A stretch of 64,000 nucleotides of DNA from Pseudomonas sp. PDM18. GTDB lineage: Bacteria > Pseudomonadota > Gammaproteobacteria > Pseudomonadales > Pseudomonadaceae. The position numbers and the translations under genes are program-made. The stretch is taken from NCBI RefSeq assembly GCF_014852585.1, contig NZ_JACVBX010000016.1, forward strand, positions 62,001 through 126,000, given 5' to 3'. This document shows, one piece after another, positions 48,637 to 57,885 of the stretch; within the stretch, counting starts at the first letter, position 1; the number at the start of each line of letters is the position of its first letter. The notes beneath the pieces were generated by a model. The model had not been told where the DNA came from. It did no database searches and worked only from the letters and a program-made list of their open reading frames with translations.

Positions 48637-49671
48637 TCAGTTCGCCGACTGGCGCCGCCGCTGGCGGTACTCGCCCGGCGTCAGCCCCGTCCAGTGGCGA
48701 AAAGCACGGAAGAACACGCTGGGCTCGGAATACCCGAGCAGGGCGGCGATGTCCGTGGCCGGCAGGTTGCCTTCCCCCAGGTAGCGCTCCGCCAGTTGCC
48801 GCCGGGTATCGGCCAGCAGCTGCTGATAGCTGCTGCCTTCCTCCGCCAGCCGGCGCTGCAGCGTGCGTTCGCTCAGGCCCAGTTCGCTGGCCACGGCGGC
48901 ACGGCCGGGTTCGCCGCGGGTTAGCTGCTCGCCGAGCAGGGCGACCACCCGGCCGCTGACGCTGGCGCTGGGCAGGCGAGCGAGGAGGCCTTCGGCGTGC
49001 TGGCGCAGCAGGTCGCGCAGCGACGGGTTGGCTTGCGGTAGCGGAGCGTCGATGAGCGCTCGGGGTAGGCCTAGGGCGTAGTCCGTTGCGTCGAATTGCA
49101 GAGGGCAGTCGAAGGCCTTTTCGTACTCTGCGAGGCTTTCCGGCTGGTGGTGCATGAAACGACAGCCGGCCAGTTGCAGGCCGCTGAGCAGGGCGCGCAG
49201 CTGCCGCGACCAGAACCCCAGCAGCGCCAGCGCGCGAGCGCGGGTGGCCGGGGGTTCCGGGTTCAGCGGGCGGTAACTGACCCAGATGATCTCGGCCTGG
49301 GCCTCGATGGTTACCTGGCCGCCTTCGCCCACCAGGCGCTGGTAGCGCATGGCCGATTCGAGGGCGTCACCCATCGTGGTGCTCGACTGCAGGAGGTAGC
49401 CCAGTGCACTGAAGGATGCCGGCGATAGCGCACGGCCCATGGCTAGGCCGGGTTCGTCATGCTTCAGGTCGGTCTGGATCACCTGCCACATGCGCTCTTG
49501 CAGCGCGAAGTCGATGCGCGCGTCCGGATCGCTCAGCTGGGATTCCTGAATGCCGCTGGCGGCGAGCAGGGCGTCGCGGTTCAGGCCGAGACGCACAGCC
49601 GCCAGCAGGATGGCCTGGGTCAGACTGGCGCTGACCGAGGGCGGGTGTTGGGATTGAGTGCATGCTTCCAT
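48637..49671 (-). CDS. AraC family transcriptional regulator
   Basis: 344 residues from ATG at 49671 (MEACTQSQHPPSVSAS). The N-terminal Arabinose_bd-type sensing domain spans ~20-210 (ILLAAVRLGLNRDALLAASG). The C-terminal double helix-turn-helix is ASELGLSERTLQRRLAEEGS and LGYSEPSVFFRAFRHWTGLT followed by PGEYRQRRR. Closest subgroup includes OruR/ArgR-unrelated AraC regulators of amino acid or lipid catabolism. Target not evident; the adjacent SDR or transporter are candidates. Confidence 0.87.
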   Translation of the reverse strand: MEACTQSQHPPSVSASLTQAILLAAVRLGLNRDALLAASGIQESQLSDPDARIDFALQERMWQVIQTDLKHDEPGLAMGRALSPASFSALGYLLQSSTTMGDALESAMRYQRLVGEGGQVTIEAQAEIIWVSYRPLNPEPPATRARALALLGFWSRQLRALLSGLQLAGCRFMHHQPESLAEYEKAFDCPLQFDATDYALGLPRALIDAPLPQANPSLRDLLRQHAEGLLARLPSASVSGRVVALLGEQLTRGEPGRAAVASELGLSERTLQRRLAEEGSSYQQLLADTRRQLAERYLGEGNLPATDIAALLGYSEPSVFFRAFRHWTGLTPGEYRQRRRQSAN

Positions 49672-49769
49672 GGCGGCGGATTCTGCCCGAACCCTGGGCG
49701 TCGTGATATCAGGACTTTGCAGGGGCTCGCGAAGGTTCCGACGGAACATTCGCACAAGCCCCCCGGCCA

Positions 49770-51494
49770 TCAACCCGTCGCGCTGGAGCCGGGCGAAGCC
49801 GGCCGCTGGTGATCCTGTACCGCCTCGACTTCGCGTTCGACGAAGTCGTCGTCTTCCACAGGTTCGCCGATTGCCGAACTGCTGGCATCGGGGTTGTCCA
49901 GAACAGCATAGGCGATGGCGCAGAACAGCGAGTTCAAGCGCTTCATGTCGCTGATCAGGTCGAGGTGCAGCGAGCTGGTCTCGATGCTCTGTACCACCTG
50001 CTGGCGCAGGCGGTCGACATGAGAGTGGGCGAAGCGCCGTTCCTGCAGGCGGAAGCGCTGCTTGGCGCGGCGCAGGCGCTTGGCGCCTTCCTGGTCGCCA
50101 TTGAGGAACACCGAGAGAGACAGACGCAGGTTGGCCACCAGTTGGCCGTGCAGCACGGTGATCTCCTCCAGGCCGTTGTCGGAGAAGGAGCGGCTGCGCG
50201 AAGTCTTCTTGTCCTGCACGGCACCAAGCATGTGCTCGATGATGTCGCCGGCCTGCTCAAGGTTGATCGCCAGCTCGATGATCTCCGCCCAGCGGCGGCT
50301 GTCGGCTTCGCTCAGGTCCTCGCGGGGCATGCGCGCCAGGTAGAGCTTGATCGCGGTGTAGAGCGCGTCGACATCATCGTCCTGCTTGCGGATCTCTTTG
50401 CCCAGCAGCGGGTCGCCGCTGTGGATAACCTGCATCAGATTGTTCAGCATGTGCTCGACGATATCGCCCATGCGCAGGGTTTCGCGCACCGCGTTGACCA
50501 GCGCCAGGCTCGGCGTATCCAGCGCCGCGGGGTCGAGGTGGCGGGGGCGCACGGTGTCTTCCGGGGAATGGCGGTCGGGCATGATGCGCGTGCAGAACGC
50601 CGCCATCTGCCCGGTCAGCGGCAGACAGGCGAGGCAGCGGGTGGCGTTGTAGAGCACATGGAACGCGATCACCAACTCAGCGGTGCTGAACTGCCAGTGG
50701 TCGATCCACCCGGCCAGAGGGCCCACCAGCGGCAGCACCAGGGCGCAGCCGGCAACCTTGAACAGCAGGCTGCCCAGCGCTACACGGCGACCGGCCGCGT
50801 TCTGCGAGGAGGCGCTGATCATCGCCAGGATGCCGCTGCCCAGGTTGGCGCCGACCACCAGGCACAGCGCCACCTTCAGGGAGATCACCTTGGAGGCCGC
50901 CAGGGTCGCGGTGAGCAGCACGGCGGCCAGGCTGGAGTAGGAAATCATCGCGAACAGCGCGCCCGTCAAGGCGTCCAGCATCACGTCGCCGGTGAGGCTG
51001 GAGAACAGCACCTTCACGCCCTTGGCCTGGGTCATGGGCTCGGCGGCGGCAACGATCAGCTGCAAGGCGAGGATGATCAGCCCCAGGCCGATGAACACCC
51101 GGCCGATCTGGCCGAGGCGCGTCTGCTTGCGGCCGAGGAAGAAGATCACCCCGAAGAAGATCAGCAGCGGCGACAGCCAGGACAGGTCCAGGGTCAGCAC
51201 CCGCGCCATCAGCGCCGTGCCGACGTCGGCGCCGAGCATGATCGCCAGCGCTGGCGCCAGGGCCATCAGCCCGGTGGCGACGAAGGAGGTGGCCAGCAGC
51301 GCCGTGGCGTTGCTGCTCTGCACCAGGGCGGTGACGCCGATGCCGGCGGCGAAGGCCAGCGGGCGCTTTTCCACGCTGCGGCTGAGGATTTTTCGCAGGT
51401 TACTGCCGTAGACCCTGAGGATGCCGGTGCGGACGATATGTGTGCCCCACACCAACAGGGCAACGGCAGAGAGCAGATCGAGCAATTTGAGCAT
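49770..51494 (-). CDS. Na/Pi cotransporter family protein with PhoU-like C-terminus
   Basis: 574 residues from ATG at 51494, preceded by GAGGGGG. The N-terminal half has eight or so membrane helices with the duplicated Na/Pi QSSNAT motif ([17 protein letters not shown]) and its second repeat ([18 protein letters not shown]). The C-terminal ~220 residues form a PhoU-like helical domain ([31 protein letters not shown]). This is the YjbB/NptA type; E. coli YjbB exports phosphate. A Pho-box-like site lies 130 bases upstream on the opposite strand. Confidence 0.88.
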   Translation of the reverse strand: MLKLLDLLSAVALLVWGTHIVRTGILRVYGSNLRKILSRSVEKRPLAFAAGIGVTALVQSSNATALLATSFVATGLMALAPALAIMLGADVGTALMARVLTLDLSWLSPLLIFFGVIFFLGRKQTRLGQIGRVFIGLGLIILALQLIVAAAEPMTQAKGVKVLFSSLTGDVMLDALTGALFAMISYSSLAAVLLTATLAASKVISLKVALCLVVGANLGSGILAMISASSQNAAGRRVALGSLLFKVAGCALVLPLVGPLAGWIDHWQFSTAELVIAFHVLYNATRCLACLPLTGQMAAFCTRIMPDRHSPEDTVRPRHLDPAALDTPSLALVNAVRETLRMGDIVEHMLNNLMQVIHSGDPLLGKEIRKQDDDVDALYTAIKLYLARMPREDLSEADSRRWAEIIELAINLEQAGDIIEHMLGAVQDKKTSRSRSFSDNGLEEITVLHGQLVANLRLSLSVFLNGDQEGAKRLRRAKQRFRLQERRFAHSHVDRLRQQVVQSIETSSLHLDLISDMKRLNSLFCAIAYAVLDNPDASSSAIGEPVEDDDFVEREVEAVQDHQRPASPGSSATG

Positions 51495-51833
51495 GTCGGG
51501 CCCCCTCGCACTCAAGCGGGCCCGTGGGCGGTGCGTCCGTCAACGGACCCTGTAACGACCTCGCCCGCGGCTCCGTACAGACAGCGCGGAGGGCCGAGAA
51601 GGACACGGCAGCATTCAGGCGATTGTCACAAGACTGTCATGGTAGACCCTCGTTCTTCCTTGAGGGTTCGCCAAATCTCTGATTTGCCGGCAATCCTGTC
51701 TGTCAGTAAAGCCGATCAAAAGTGGATGCGAGAGCCTTTGCATCGGTTATTTCGCACGGAACGTCGAGCGGGAATGTCTAGACTCCCTGTCCATTTGCTG
51801 AAAGAAACACACCAAGGGTCGAGGAGAAGTCCC
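51495..51833. other. Divergent control region with hairpins
   Basis: 339 bases between the Na/Pi gene and the sugar dehydrogenase gene. Besides the Pho-box-like repeat there are two hairpins: ACCCTC/GAGGGT (51646-51667) and CAAATC/GATTTG (51672-51686). The dehydrogenase ribosome binding site is GAGGAGAAG. No gene seen. Confidence 0.5.
51623..51640 (+). promoter_or_regulatory. Pho-box-like PhoB site
   Basis: TTGTCACAAGACTGTCAT is two 7-mers (TTGTCAC, CTGTCAT) separated by four bases, with two differences from CTGTCAT-N4-CTGTCAT. It is oriented toward the sugar dehydrogenase gene (194 bases away) and lies in the upstream region of the divergent Na/Pi transporter gene. Confidence 0.6.
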
Positions 51834-53141
51834 ATGCGTTGGTCGTTCCCCCTCCTGTTTGCGCTGGCGGTCGCCGGTTGCGGCGACAAGTCGGCGCTGC
51901 CGTTCACCGCCGGTACCGGGCCAAAACCGCAACTGCCGGAACCGCAGAGCAGCCTGCTGCCTACCGTCAACATTGCCAATGCCACTGGCTGGCCCGCCGA
52001 CCAGAAGCCGCGCGCGGCGCAAGGTCTGGAGGTGCAGCGCTTCGCCGACAAGCTCGAACACCCGCGCTGGCTCTACGTGCTGCCTAACGGGGATGTACTC
52101 GTGGCGGAAAGCTCGGCGCCGCCGAAGGAAGAATCCGGCGGACTGAAGGACTGGGTCGCCGGCAAGGTGATGGAGAAGGCCGGCGCCAACGTACCTAGCG
52201 CCAACCGCATCACCCTGTTGCGCGATGCAGACGGCGACGGCGTGCCGGAGCAGCGCAGCGTGCTGCTGCAAGGCTTGTTCTCACCCTTCGGCATGGCCCT
52301 TGTGGATAACTGGCTGTACGTCGCCAATGCCGACGCGGTCGTGCGTTTCCCCTACAAGACCGGCGAGACGACGATCAGCGCCAAGGCCGAGAAGGTCGTC
52401 GACCTGCCGGGCGGGCCGATCAACCACCACTGGACCAAGAACATCCTCGCCAGCCCCGACGGTCGTTACCTCTACGCCACCGTTGGCTCCAACAGCAACG
52501 TTGGTGAGAACGGCCTGGACGCTGAGAAGAACCGCGCGGCGATCCTGCAGATCGACCTGTCCAACCGCAGCGTTCGGGTATTCGCTTCGGGCCTGCGCAA
52601 CCCCAACGGGCTGGGCTGGGAACCCAATAGCGGCGCCCTGTGGACAGCCGTCAACGAACGCGACGAATTGGGCAATGACCTGGTGCCCGACTACATGACC
52701 TCGGTGAAGGACGGTGGCTTCTACGGCTGGCCCTGGAGCTATTACGGCCAACATGTGGATAAACGAGTGGAGTCACCGCGCCCGGACATGGTCGAGAAGG
52801 CGCTGGTGCCGGACTATGCCCTTGGCTCGCACACCGCCTCCCTCGGCCTTGCCTTCTATCAGGGCAGCCTGCTGCCGGAGCGTTATCGTGGCGGGGTGTT
52901 CATCGGCCAGCATGGCTCCTGGAACCGCAAGCCGCGCAGCGGCTACCAGGTAGTGTTCATCCCCTTCGGCGGCGGCAAGCCCAACGGCCAGCCGGTGACG
53001 GTGCTGGACGGCTTCATCAACGACAACGACGAAGCCATGGGCCGGCCGGTCGGCGTCGCTGTGGATAAGTTCGGCGGCCTGCTGGTGGCCGACGATGTGG
53101 GTAACACCGTCTGGCGCCTGCGCCCGGCGACCCTGAAGTGA
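51834..53141 (+). CDS. PQQ-dependent sugar dehydrogenase-like lipoprotein
   Basis: 435-residue protein with a lipobox (LAVAGC) and a six-bladed beta-propeller of the soluble glucose/sorbosone dehydrogenase (GSDH) class. Signs are [85 protein letters not shown] and [17 protein letters not shown]. The propeller and PQQ-site residues look complete. Oxidises an aldose-type substrate in the periplasm; the substrate is unknown. Three DnaA boxes lie in the gene (52301, 52754, 53060). 17 bases before the LEA-like gene. Confidence 0.88.
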   Translation: MRWSFPLLFALAVAGCGDKSALPFTAGTGPKPQLPEPQSSLLPTVNIANATGWPADQKPRAAQGLEVQRFADKLEHPRWLYVLPNGDVLVAESSAPPKEESGGLKDWVAGKVMEKAGANVPSANRITLLRDADGDGVPEQRSVLLQGLFSPFGMALVDNWLYVANADAVVRFPYKTGETTISAKAEKVVDLPGGPINHHWTKNILASPDGRYLYATVGSNSNVGENGLDAEKNRAAILQIDLSNRSVRVFASGLRNPNGLGWEPNSGALWTAVNERDELGNDLVPDYMTSVKDGGFYGWPWSYYGQHVDKRVESPRPDMVEKALVPDYALGSHTASLGLAFYQGSLLPERYRGGVFIGQHGSWNRKPRSGYQVVFIPFGGGKPNGQPVTVLDGFINDNDEAMGRPVGVAVDKFGGLLVADDVGNTVWRLRPATLK

Positions 53142-53158
53142 ATCGACGAGGAGAGTGC

Positions 53159-53632
53159 ATGGCGATTGCCCGGCGTATTGTCCTGATGACCTTGCTGCTG
53201 GCGCTGGGTGCTTGCAGCAGCCTGTTCGGCACGCGCGACCCGCTGAATATCGATCTGGTCGGCCTGGAGCCTGCCACCGGGCAGGGCATGGAGGCGCGTT
53301 TCATGGTCAAGCTGCGGGTGCAGAACCCCAACGATCAGGCCATCGACTACAACGGCATCGCCTTGGACCTGTCGGTGAACGGCCAGCCGCTGGCCAGCGG
53401 GGTGAGCGACGCCAGCGGGCAGGTGCCGCGCTTCGGCCAAACAGTGATCAGCGTGCCGGTGAGCATCTCGGCCTTTTCCGCCTTCCGCCAGGCCTGGGGC
53501 CTGTCCGGCGGGCCGCCGCGCCAGGGCATGCCCTACGAGATCAACGGCAAGCTGGCGGGAGGTCTGTTCGGCACGGTGCGCTTCAACGACAAGGGCGTGC
53601 TGAACTGGCCGGAGCCGGTCGCACGCCCTTGA
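53159..53632 (+). CDS. LEA type 2 / WHy-domain lipoprotein
   Basis: 157-residue lipoprotein (lipobox LALGAC). The body is a WHy/LEA2 fold: LVGLEPATGQGMEARFMVKL, RVQNPNDQAIDYNGIALDLS, VNGQPLASGVSD. Such proteins are linked to desiccation and freezing protection. ATG at 53159 follows GAGGAG. Co-transcribed with the upstream dehydrogenase and closed by a strong terminator. Confidence 0.88.
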   Translation: MAIARRIVLMTLLLALGACSSLFGTRDPLNIDLVGLEPATGQGMEARFMVKLRVQNPNDQAIDYNGIALDLSVNGQPLASGVSDASGQVPRFGQTVISVPVSISAFSAFRQAWGLSGGPPRQGMPYEINGKLAGGLFGTVRFNDKGVLNWPEPVARP

Positions 53633-53651
53633 TGTCGAGCTACTGTGGATA

Positions 53652-53680
53652 AACCGGGCTGTGGATAGCCCGGTTTTTTA
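53652..53680 (+). terminator. Terminator of the dehydrogenase-LEA2 operon
   Basis: AACCGGGCT (53652-53660) and AGCCCGGTT (53667-53675) with a GTGGAT loop, followed by a T run. An exact DnaA box (53644-53652) abuts it, and a one-mismatch box spans the loop. Confidence 0.9.
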
Positions 53681-53722
53681 TTGCCCGGCTGTTATTCACT
53701 GCCGGTGGATAACGTTTGTGAA

Positions 53723-54481
53723 TTACTGCCCCGGAATGTCCTTGCGCAGTTTTACCGGGTCTTCCTTCTTGCCGCGCGCGGTGCGCATGCGGATGTTCAG
53801 CGCTTCCACCGCCAGCGAGAAGGCCATGGCGAAGTAGACATAGCCCTTGGGCACATGGACTTCGAAAGCCTCGGCGATCAGCACGGTACCCACCACGATC
53901 AGGAACGACAGCGCCAGCATCTTCAGGGATGGGTGCTTGTCGATGAAGTCGCTGATGGCGCCGGCCGCCAGCATCATCACCAGCACCGCGACAACGATCG
54001 CCGCGACCATCACCGGCACGTTGGAGACCATGCCCACGGCGGTGATCACCGAGTCCAGCGAGAACACGATGTCGATGATGGCGATCTGGATGATGGTGCC
54101 GATGAAGCCGCCCATCACGCTCTTGGGTTCGCCCTCGGTTTCGTCCTCGCCTTCCAGGCCGTGGAAGATCTCGCTGCTGCTTTTCCACAGGAGGAACAGA
54201 CCGCCGAAGAACAGGATCAGGTCGCGCCCGGAGATGCCCTGGCCGAACACTTCGAAGAGGTCCGCGGTGAGGCGCATGACCCAGGTGATCGAGAGCAGCA
54301 GCAGGATGCGCGTGACCATTGCCAGCGCCAGCCCGAAGAAGCGCGTGCGCGGCTGCATGTGTTTGGGCATGCGGCCGACCAGGATGGAAATCATGATGAT
54401 GTTGTCGATGCCCAGGACGATCTCCAGGGCAGTCAGGGTGAAGAACGCAATCCAGATTTCAGGGCTGGTGAGCCATTCCAT
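53723..54481 (-). CDS. TerC family integral membrane protein
   Basis: 252-residue protein with seven hydrophobic helices. The family's acidic membrane motifs are present in both halves: LEIVLGIDNIIMISI and IDIVFSLDSVITAVGM. It is the TerC/Alx group linked to manganese export and metalation of exported proteins; the short form here lacks a CBS/CorC tail. It lies 33 bases after the CitMHS gene, same strand. Confidence 0.88.
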   Translation of the reverse strand: MEWLTSPEIWIAFFTLTALEIVLGIDNIIMISILVGRMPKHMQPRTRFFGLALAMVTRILLLLSITWVMRLTADLFEVFGQGISGRDLILFFGGLFLLWKSSSEIFHGLEGEDETEGEPKSVMGGFIGTIIQIAIIDIVFSLDSVITAVGMVSNVPVMVAAIVVAVLVMMLAAGAISDFIDKHPSLKMLALSFLIVVGTVLIAEAFEVHVPKGYVYFAMAFSLAVEALNIRMRTARGKKEDPVKLRKDIPGQ

Positions 54482-54514
54482 TTAATCGGTACTCGAAGTC
54501 AGTCGTTGAGCTAT

Positions 54515-55819
54515 TCATTTACTGAACAGGGGGAACAGGCCCAGCAGCAGGGCCGCGGCGAGGATCGCCAGGCACACCAGCACGGCCCACTTCAGGGTGA
54601 AGCGCTGGTGATCGCCGAAGTCCACCTTGGCCAGCCCCACCAGCAGGTAGGTCGAGGGCACCAGCGGGCTCAGCAAATGTACAGGCTGGCCGACGATGGA
54701 GGCGCGGGCCATTTCCACGGGTGTGATGCCGTACTGCGCGGCGGCCTGGGAGAGTACCGGGAGCACGCCGTAGTAGAAAGCATCGTTCGACATGAAGAAG
54801 GTGAACGGCATGCTCACCAATGCGGTGATGGCCGCGAGGTACGGTCCCAGGGCGGGCGGAATCACCGCAAGCAGGCTCTTGGACATGGCGTCGACCATGC
54901 CCGTTCCGGAAAGAATCCCGGTGAAGACCCCGGCGGCGAAGATCAGCGAGACCACCGCGAGGACGTTCTCGGCGTGAGCGCCGATGCGCTTCTTCTGCTC
55001 CATGATGCAGGGATAATTCACGATCATCGCGATACCGAAGGCGATCATGAAGAGAACCGGCATCGGCAGAAGGCCCGTGATCAGGGTGCCCATCAGGACC
55101 ACCGTCAGCACGGCGTTGAACCACAGCAGCCGTGGCCGGCGCGCTTCGGGGAACTGCGAGACGCTGACCTCGGCCATGGCCTCGTGGTCGGTGGGTAAGT
55201 GCAGTTCGCCCAGGCGGGCACGCTCGCGTTTGCCGTAGACCCAGGCCAGGACGAAGATCGCCGCGATGCCGGCGAGCATGGCCGGGATCATCGGCACGAA
55301 GATATCCGCCGGGTCCACGTGCAGCGCGCTGGCCGCGCGCGCGGTCGGGCCGCCCCAGGGAGTCATGTTCAGCACGCCGCTGGAGAGCATGATCAGGCAG
55401 GCCATCAGCAGCGGGCTCATGCCCAGCCGGCTGTACAGCGGCAGCACGGCCGCCACGCAGATCATGTAGGTGGTCGAGCCGTCGCCATCCAGCGAGACGA
55501 TCATCGCCAGCGCGGCGGTGCCCATCGACACTTTCAGCGGGTCGCCCTTGACCAGCCTGAGGATGCGCCGCACCGCCGGGTCGAACAGTCCGGAGTCGAT
55601 CATGATGGCGAAGTAGAGGATGGCGAACATCAGCATCACACCGGTCGGCGCCAGGGTGCGAATGCCGTCCAGCATCATCGGCCCCAGGCCCTTGGCGAAG
55701 CCGCCGAGCAGGGCGAAGGCGATCGGGACCAGGATCAGCGCGATCAGCGCCGACAGACGCTTGGTCATGATCAGGAACATGAAGGTCGCCACCATGGCGA
55801 AGGCAAGGAAAGTTAGCAT
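54515..55819 (-). CDS. CitMHS family metal-citrate transporter
   Basis: 434 residues from ATG at 55819, the standard length for the family; GGAG lies eight bases before it. Twelve or so helices. LTFLAFAMVATFMFLIMTKR at the N-terminus, SLDGDGSTTYMICVAAVLPL, LNMTPWGGPTARAASAL and FFMSNDAFYYGVLPVL are family blocks. Imports citrate complexed with a divalent metal, by analogy with CitM/CitH. It is the second citrate transporter type in this window. Sensor or regulator genes of the usual CitMHS locus are not adjacent. Confidence 0.92.
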   Translation of the reverse strand: MLTFLAFAMVATFMFLIMTKRLSALIALILVPIAFALLGGFAKGLGPMMLDGIRTLAPTGVMLMFAILYFAIMIDSGLFDPAVRRILRLVKGDPLKVSMGTAALAMIVSLDGDGSTTYMICVAAVLPLYSRLGMSPLLMACLIMLSSGVLNMTPWGGPTARAASALHVDPADIFVPMIPAMLAGIAAIFVLAWVYGKRERARLGELHLPTDHEAMAEVSVSQFPEARRPRLLWFNAVLTVVLMGTLITGLLPMPVLFMIAFGIAMIVNYPCIMEQKKRIGAHAENVLAVVSLIFAAGVFTGILSGTGMVDAMSKSLLAVIPPALGPYLAAITALVSMPFTFFMSNDAFYYGVLPVLSQAAAQYGITPVEMARASIVGQPVHLLSPLVPSTYLLVGLAKVDFGDHQRFTLKWAVLVCLAILAAALLLGLFPLFSK

Positions 55820-56107
55820 GGGGATAACTCCGGGTCGGCGCGGGGGATTCAGCAGCGGCTGTGGATAAGCACGCGCGGTGCGGACGGAGTCGGGGCGGGT
55901 AGGGACAGGAAGCGGGGCATGGGCAATCACCGATTGTTGTTTTTGTACGCTGCGCGAGCGCAGGTCCGGCCGGGAGGACCGAGGCGGCGATGCTAGGGGG
56001 TCAAGCTTTCAGCAGGCTTTCGTGGGCGATGACCGCTGATCGGAGCGATTTCTGTCGGAGCGTGCCCTGCGCGCGACAGCCTGGCAGCGAATCTTCCCCG
56101 TGCTGAT

Positions 56108-56644
56108 TCAGCGGTGCTGGAACGCTTTGGCCGGCGGCTGCCAGTCCATCAGCTCGTTCTCCCGCGCGTCGGCGTTCGCCTTGAGCCAGGCGCTCATGCT
56201 TTCGCCAATTGCCTTGCCGTAGAGCCTGTGGGAGTAGATCACCCCCGTGCCCGTGCCGTTCTCCAGCCGGAGGCGGGTGAATACCGCTTCGATGAAGCTC
56301 GGTTGCGGGAACACCGCGGCAATGAAATAGACCGCGGGCTGGCTGCCCCGGGCAGGGCTGGCGTCGACCTTGAGGATCATTGCGCCCTGCTGCCTGTAGT
56401 TATCCAGCACAGCGTTGGCCACGGCTGCCATCTGCTCGGCGTTCCGGGCCGCCGTGTAGCGGTGCAGGGTGACCATGTCCTGCCATTTCGCCAGGTCCTC
56501 CTGGCCTTGTGGCGTGAACTCGTGCTGATCCTCCCGGGACCAGCGATGGAAGTAGTCGGTACCGGCGAAGGTGAATTCCTTCGTCACGCTCGCGGCCCAC
56601 GACAGAGGAGCAATCAGAGCCAGCAGGATCAGCCAGAGACGCAC
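56108..56644 (-). CDS. Secreted hypothetical protein
   Basis: 178 residues from GTG at 56644, with GAGG upstream and a clear signal peptide (MRLWLILLALIAPLSWAA). The mature protein reads SVTKEFTFAGTDYFHRWSRE, then DLAKWQDMVTLHRY and ends in QPPAKAFQHR. I do not recognise a characterised family; it is a single small soluble domain, probably periplasmic. A longer version from an upstream start would lack a signal peptide and is less likely. The 288 bases downstream to CitMHS hold one DnaA box (55860-55868) and no gene. Confidence 0.6.
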   Translation of the reverse strand: MRLWLILLALIAPLSWAASVTKEFTFAGTDYFHRWSREDQHEFTPQGQEDLAKWQDMVTLHRYTAARNAEQMAAVANAVLDNYRQQGAMILKVDASPARGSQPAVYFIAAVFPQPSFIEAVFTRLRLENGTGTGVIYSHRLYGKAIGESMSAWLKANADARENELMDWQPPAKAFQHR

Positions 56645-56831
56645 GGTGTTGCCTCGTCGTGAGAGAAAAACGGTGGCGTCAGCCCAGCTGCCCGACCACG
56701 CCAGGATCGCCTGTCTCCATTGTGGATCACCGCGTTGGCGATAGGCGTCCGCCTGGCGAAATTGCCTGCGGGACGGCCGTGGTTGCGATGGAGAGATTTC
56801 GATCCGGCCAGCAGACAATTCTCTAGAAGGT

Positions 56832-57746
56832 TCAGGCGAGCGCCTGGATCAATCCCATCACCACGAGCAGGCTGCCACCTGCCAGCAGCGTCTGCAGGGT
56901 AATGATCCCGGCCATCAGCCCGCTCTCGCCGCCGAGCTGGCGGGTCAGCACATAGGCGGTCGGGGCTGTGGGTAAGGCGAAGAACAGCACCAGCAGCGCG
57001 CTTTCCAGCGGCGGGAGTGCAAGCAGGCTGGCGATGGCGAAGGCCAGCAGCGGCATGGCCAGCAGGCGGATCGCGCAGTTCCAGCCCAGCGCCGAGGCTT
57101 CCGCGCGCAGCTCCTGCGGCTGCAGCGCCGCGCCCACGCAGAGCAGACCCAGCGGCAGGCTGGCCACCGCCAGCAGGTTGAATAGCCGGTCGGTGCCGCC
57201 AGGCAGGCCAATCCCCGTTACGTTGAGTACGGCGCCGGCCACGCAGGCGAGGATCAGCGGGTTCTTCACGATGGGCAGCAGCAGCGAGCGCAGGCTGATG
57301 CCGCGTTCGGCGGTCAGCGCCCATACCGACATCACGTTCACCGCCGGCACCATCAGCGCCAGCATCAGCGCTGCCAGGGTCAGCCCCGGCTTGCCGTACA
57401 GGCTGCCGACGGCGGCGAGACCCAGGTAGGTGTTGAAGCGCAGCACGCCCTGGGCGATGGCGCCGAAGCGCGCGGCGTTCCAGCCGCGCAGGCGTTTGAC
57501 GATCAGCAGGGCGATCCAGGCGAAGCTCAGGCCGAGCACTACCGCCAGCGCTTGGCGGGCGAGGCCGGGGTCGTTCAGCGGTGCGCTGGCCAGGCTGCTG
57601 GCGAGCAGCGCGGGGAACAGGATGAAGTAGTTGAGCCGCTCGGCCGCCGGCCAGAAGGCGTCGCCGGGGAAACCTTTGCGGCGCAACACGAAGCCGGCGA
57701 CGATCAGCGCGAACAACGGCCAAAGGGCCTGGAACAGAGCGGTCAC
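56832..57746 (-). CDS. AEC family transporter
   Basis: 304 residues from GTG at 57746 (MTALFQALWPLFALIVAGFV) with GGGG eight bases upstream. Ten hydrophobic helices in two halves, with the auxin-efflux-carrier pattern: ERLNYFILFPALLASSLA in helix 2-3 and LFFALPTAPTAYVLTRQLGG near the end. Bacterial members move malonate, malate or related anions. No partner gene adjacent to define the substrate. Confidence 0.85.
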   Translation of the reverse strand: MTALFQALWPLFALIVAGFVLRRKGFPGDAFWPAAERLNYFILFPALLASSLASAPLNDPGLARQALAVVLGLSFAWIALLIVKRLRGWNAARFGAIAQGVLRFNTYLGLAAVGSLYGKPGLTLAALMLALMVPAVNVMSVWALTAERGISLRSLLLPIVKNPLILACVAGAVLNVTGIGLPGGTDRLFNLLAVASLPLGLLCVGAALQPQELRAEASALGWNCAIRLLAMPLLAFAIASLLALPPLESALLVLFFALPTAPTAYVLTRQLGGESGLMAGIITLQTLLAGGSLLVVMGLIQALA

Positions 57747-57810
57747 GGCAACCCCGCGATGGTGGTGGGAGCGGGCATCTTGCCGAGGGCGTGCGGGAAA
57801 GGGCAAGGCG

Positions 57811-57882
57811 TGTGGATAAGTTTCTCACCTTGCCCGGAGCGGTTTTCCACAGTGATCGGCACTGTGGAAAAACTTGTCCACA
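57811..57882. other. Cluster of DnaA-like boxes on a hairpin
   Basis: Within 72 bases: an exact TGTGGATAA (57811-57819), a 12-bp hairpin made of TTTTCCACAGTG (57843-57854) and CACTGTGGAAAA (57860-57871), each arm holding a one-mismatch box, and TTGTCCACA (57874-57882). It lies just past the stop of the Gly-rich protein gene and may also act as its terminator. Confidence 0.55.
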
Positions 57883-57885
57883 GGC

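Noticed and set aside
49809-51833. Very long open frame on the plus strand opposite the Na/Pi transporter gene, in frame with the sugar dehydrogenase
   Set aside because: It is Gln/His/Arg/Ala-rich as expected for the antisense of a high-GC gene, has no domain pattern, and the dehydrogenase has its own signal peptide and ribosome binding site at 51834.
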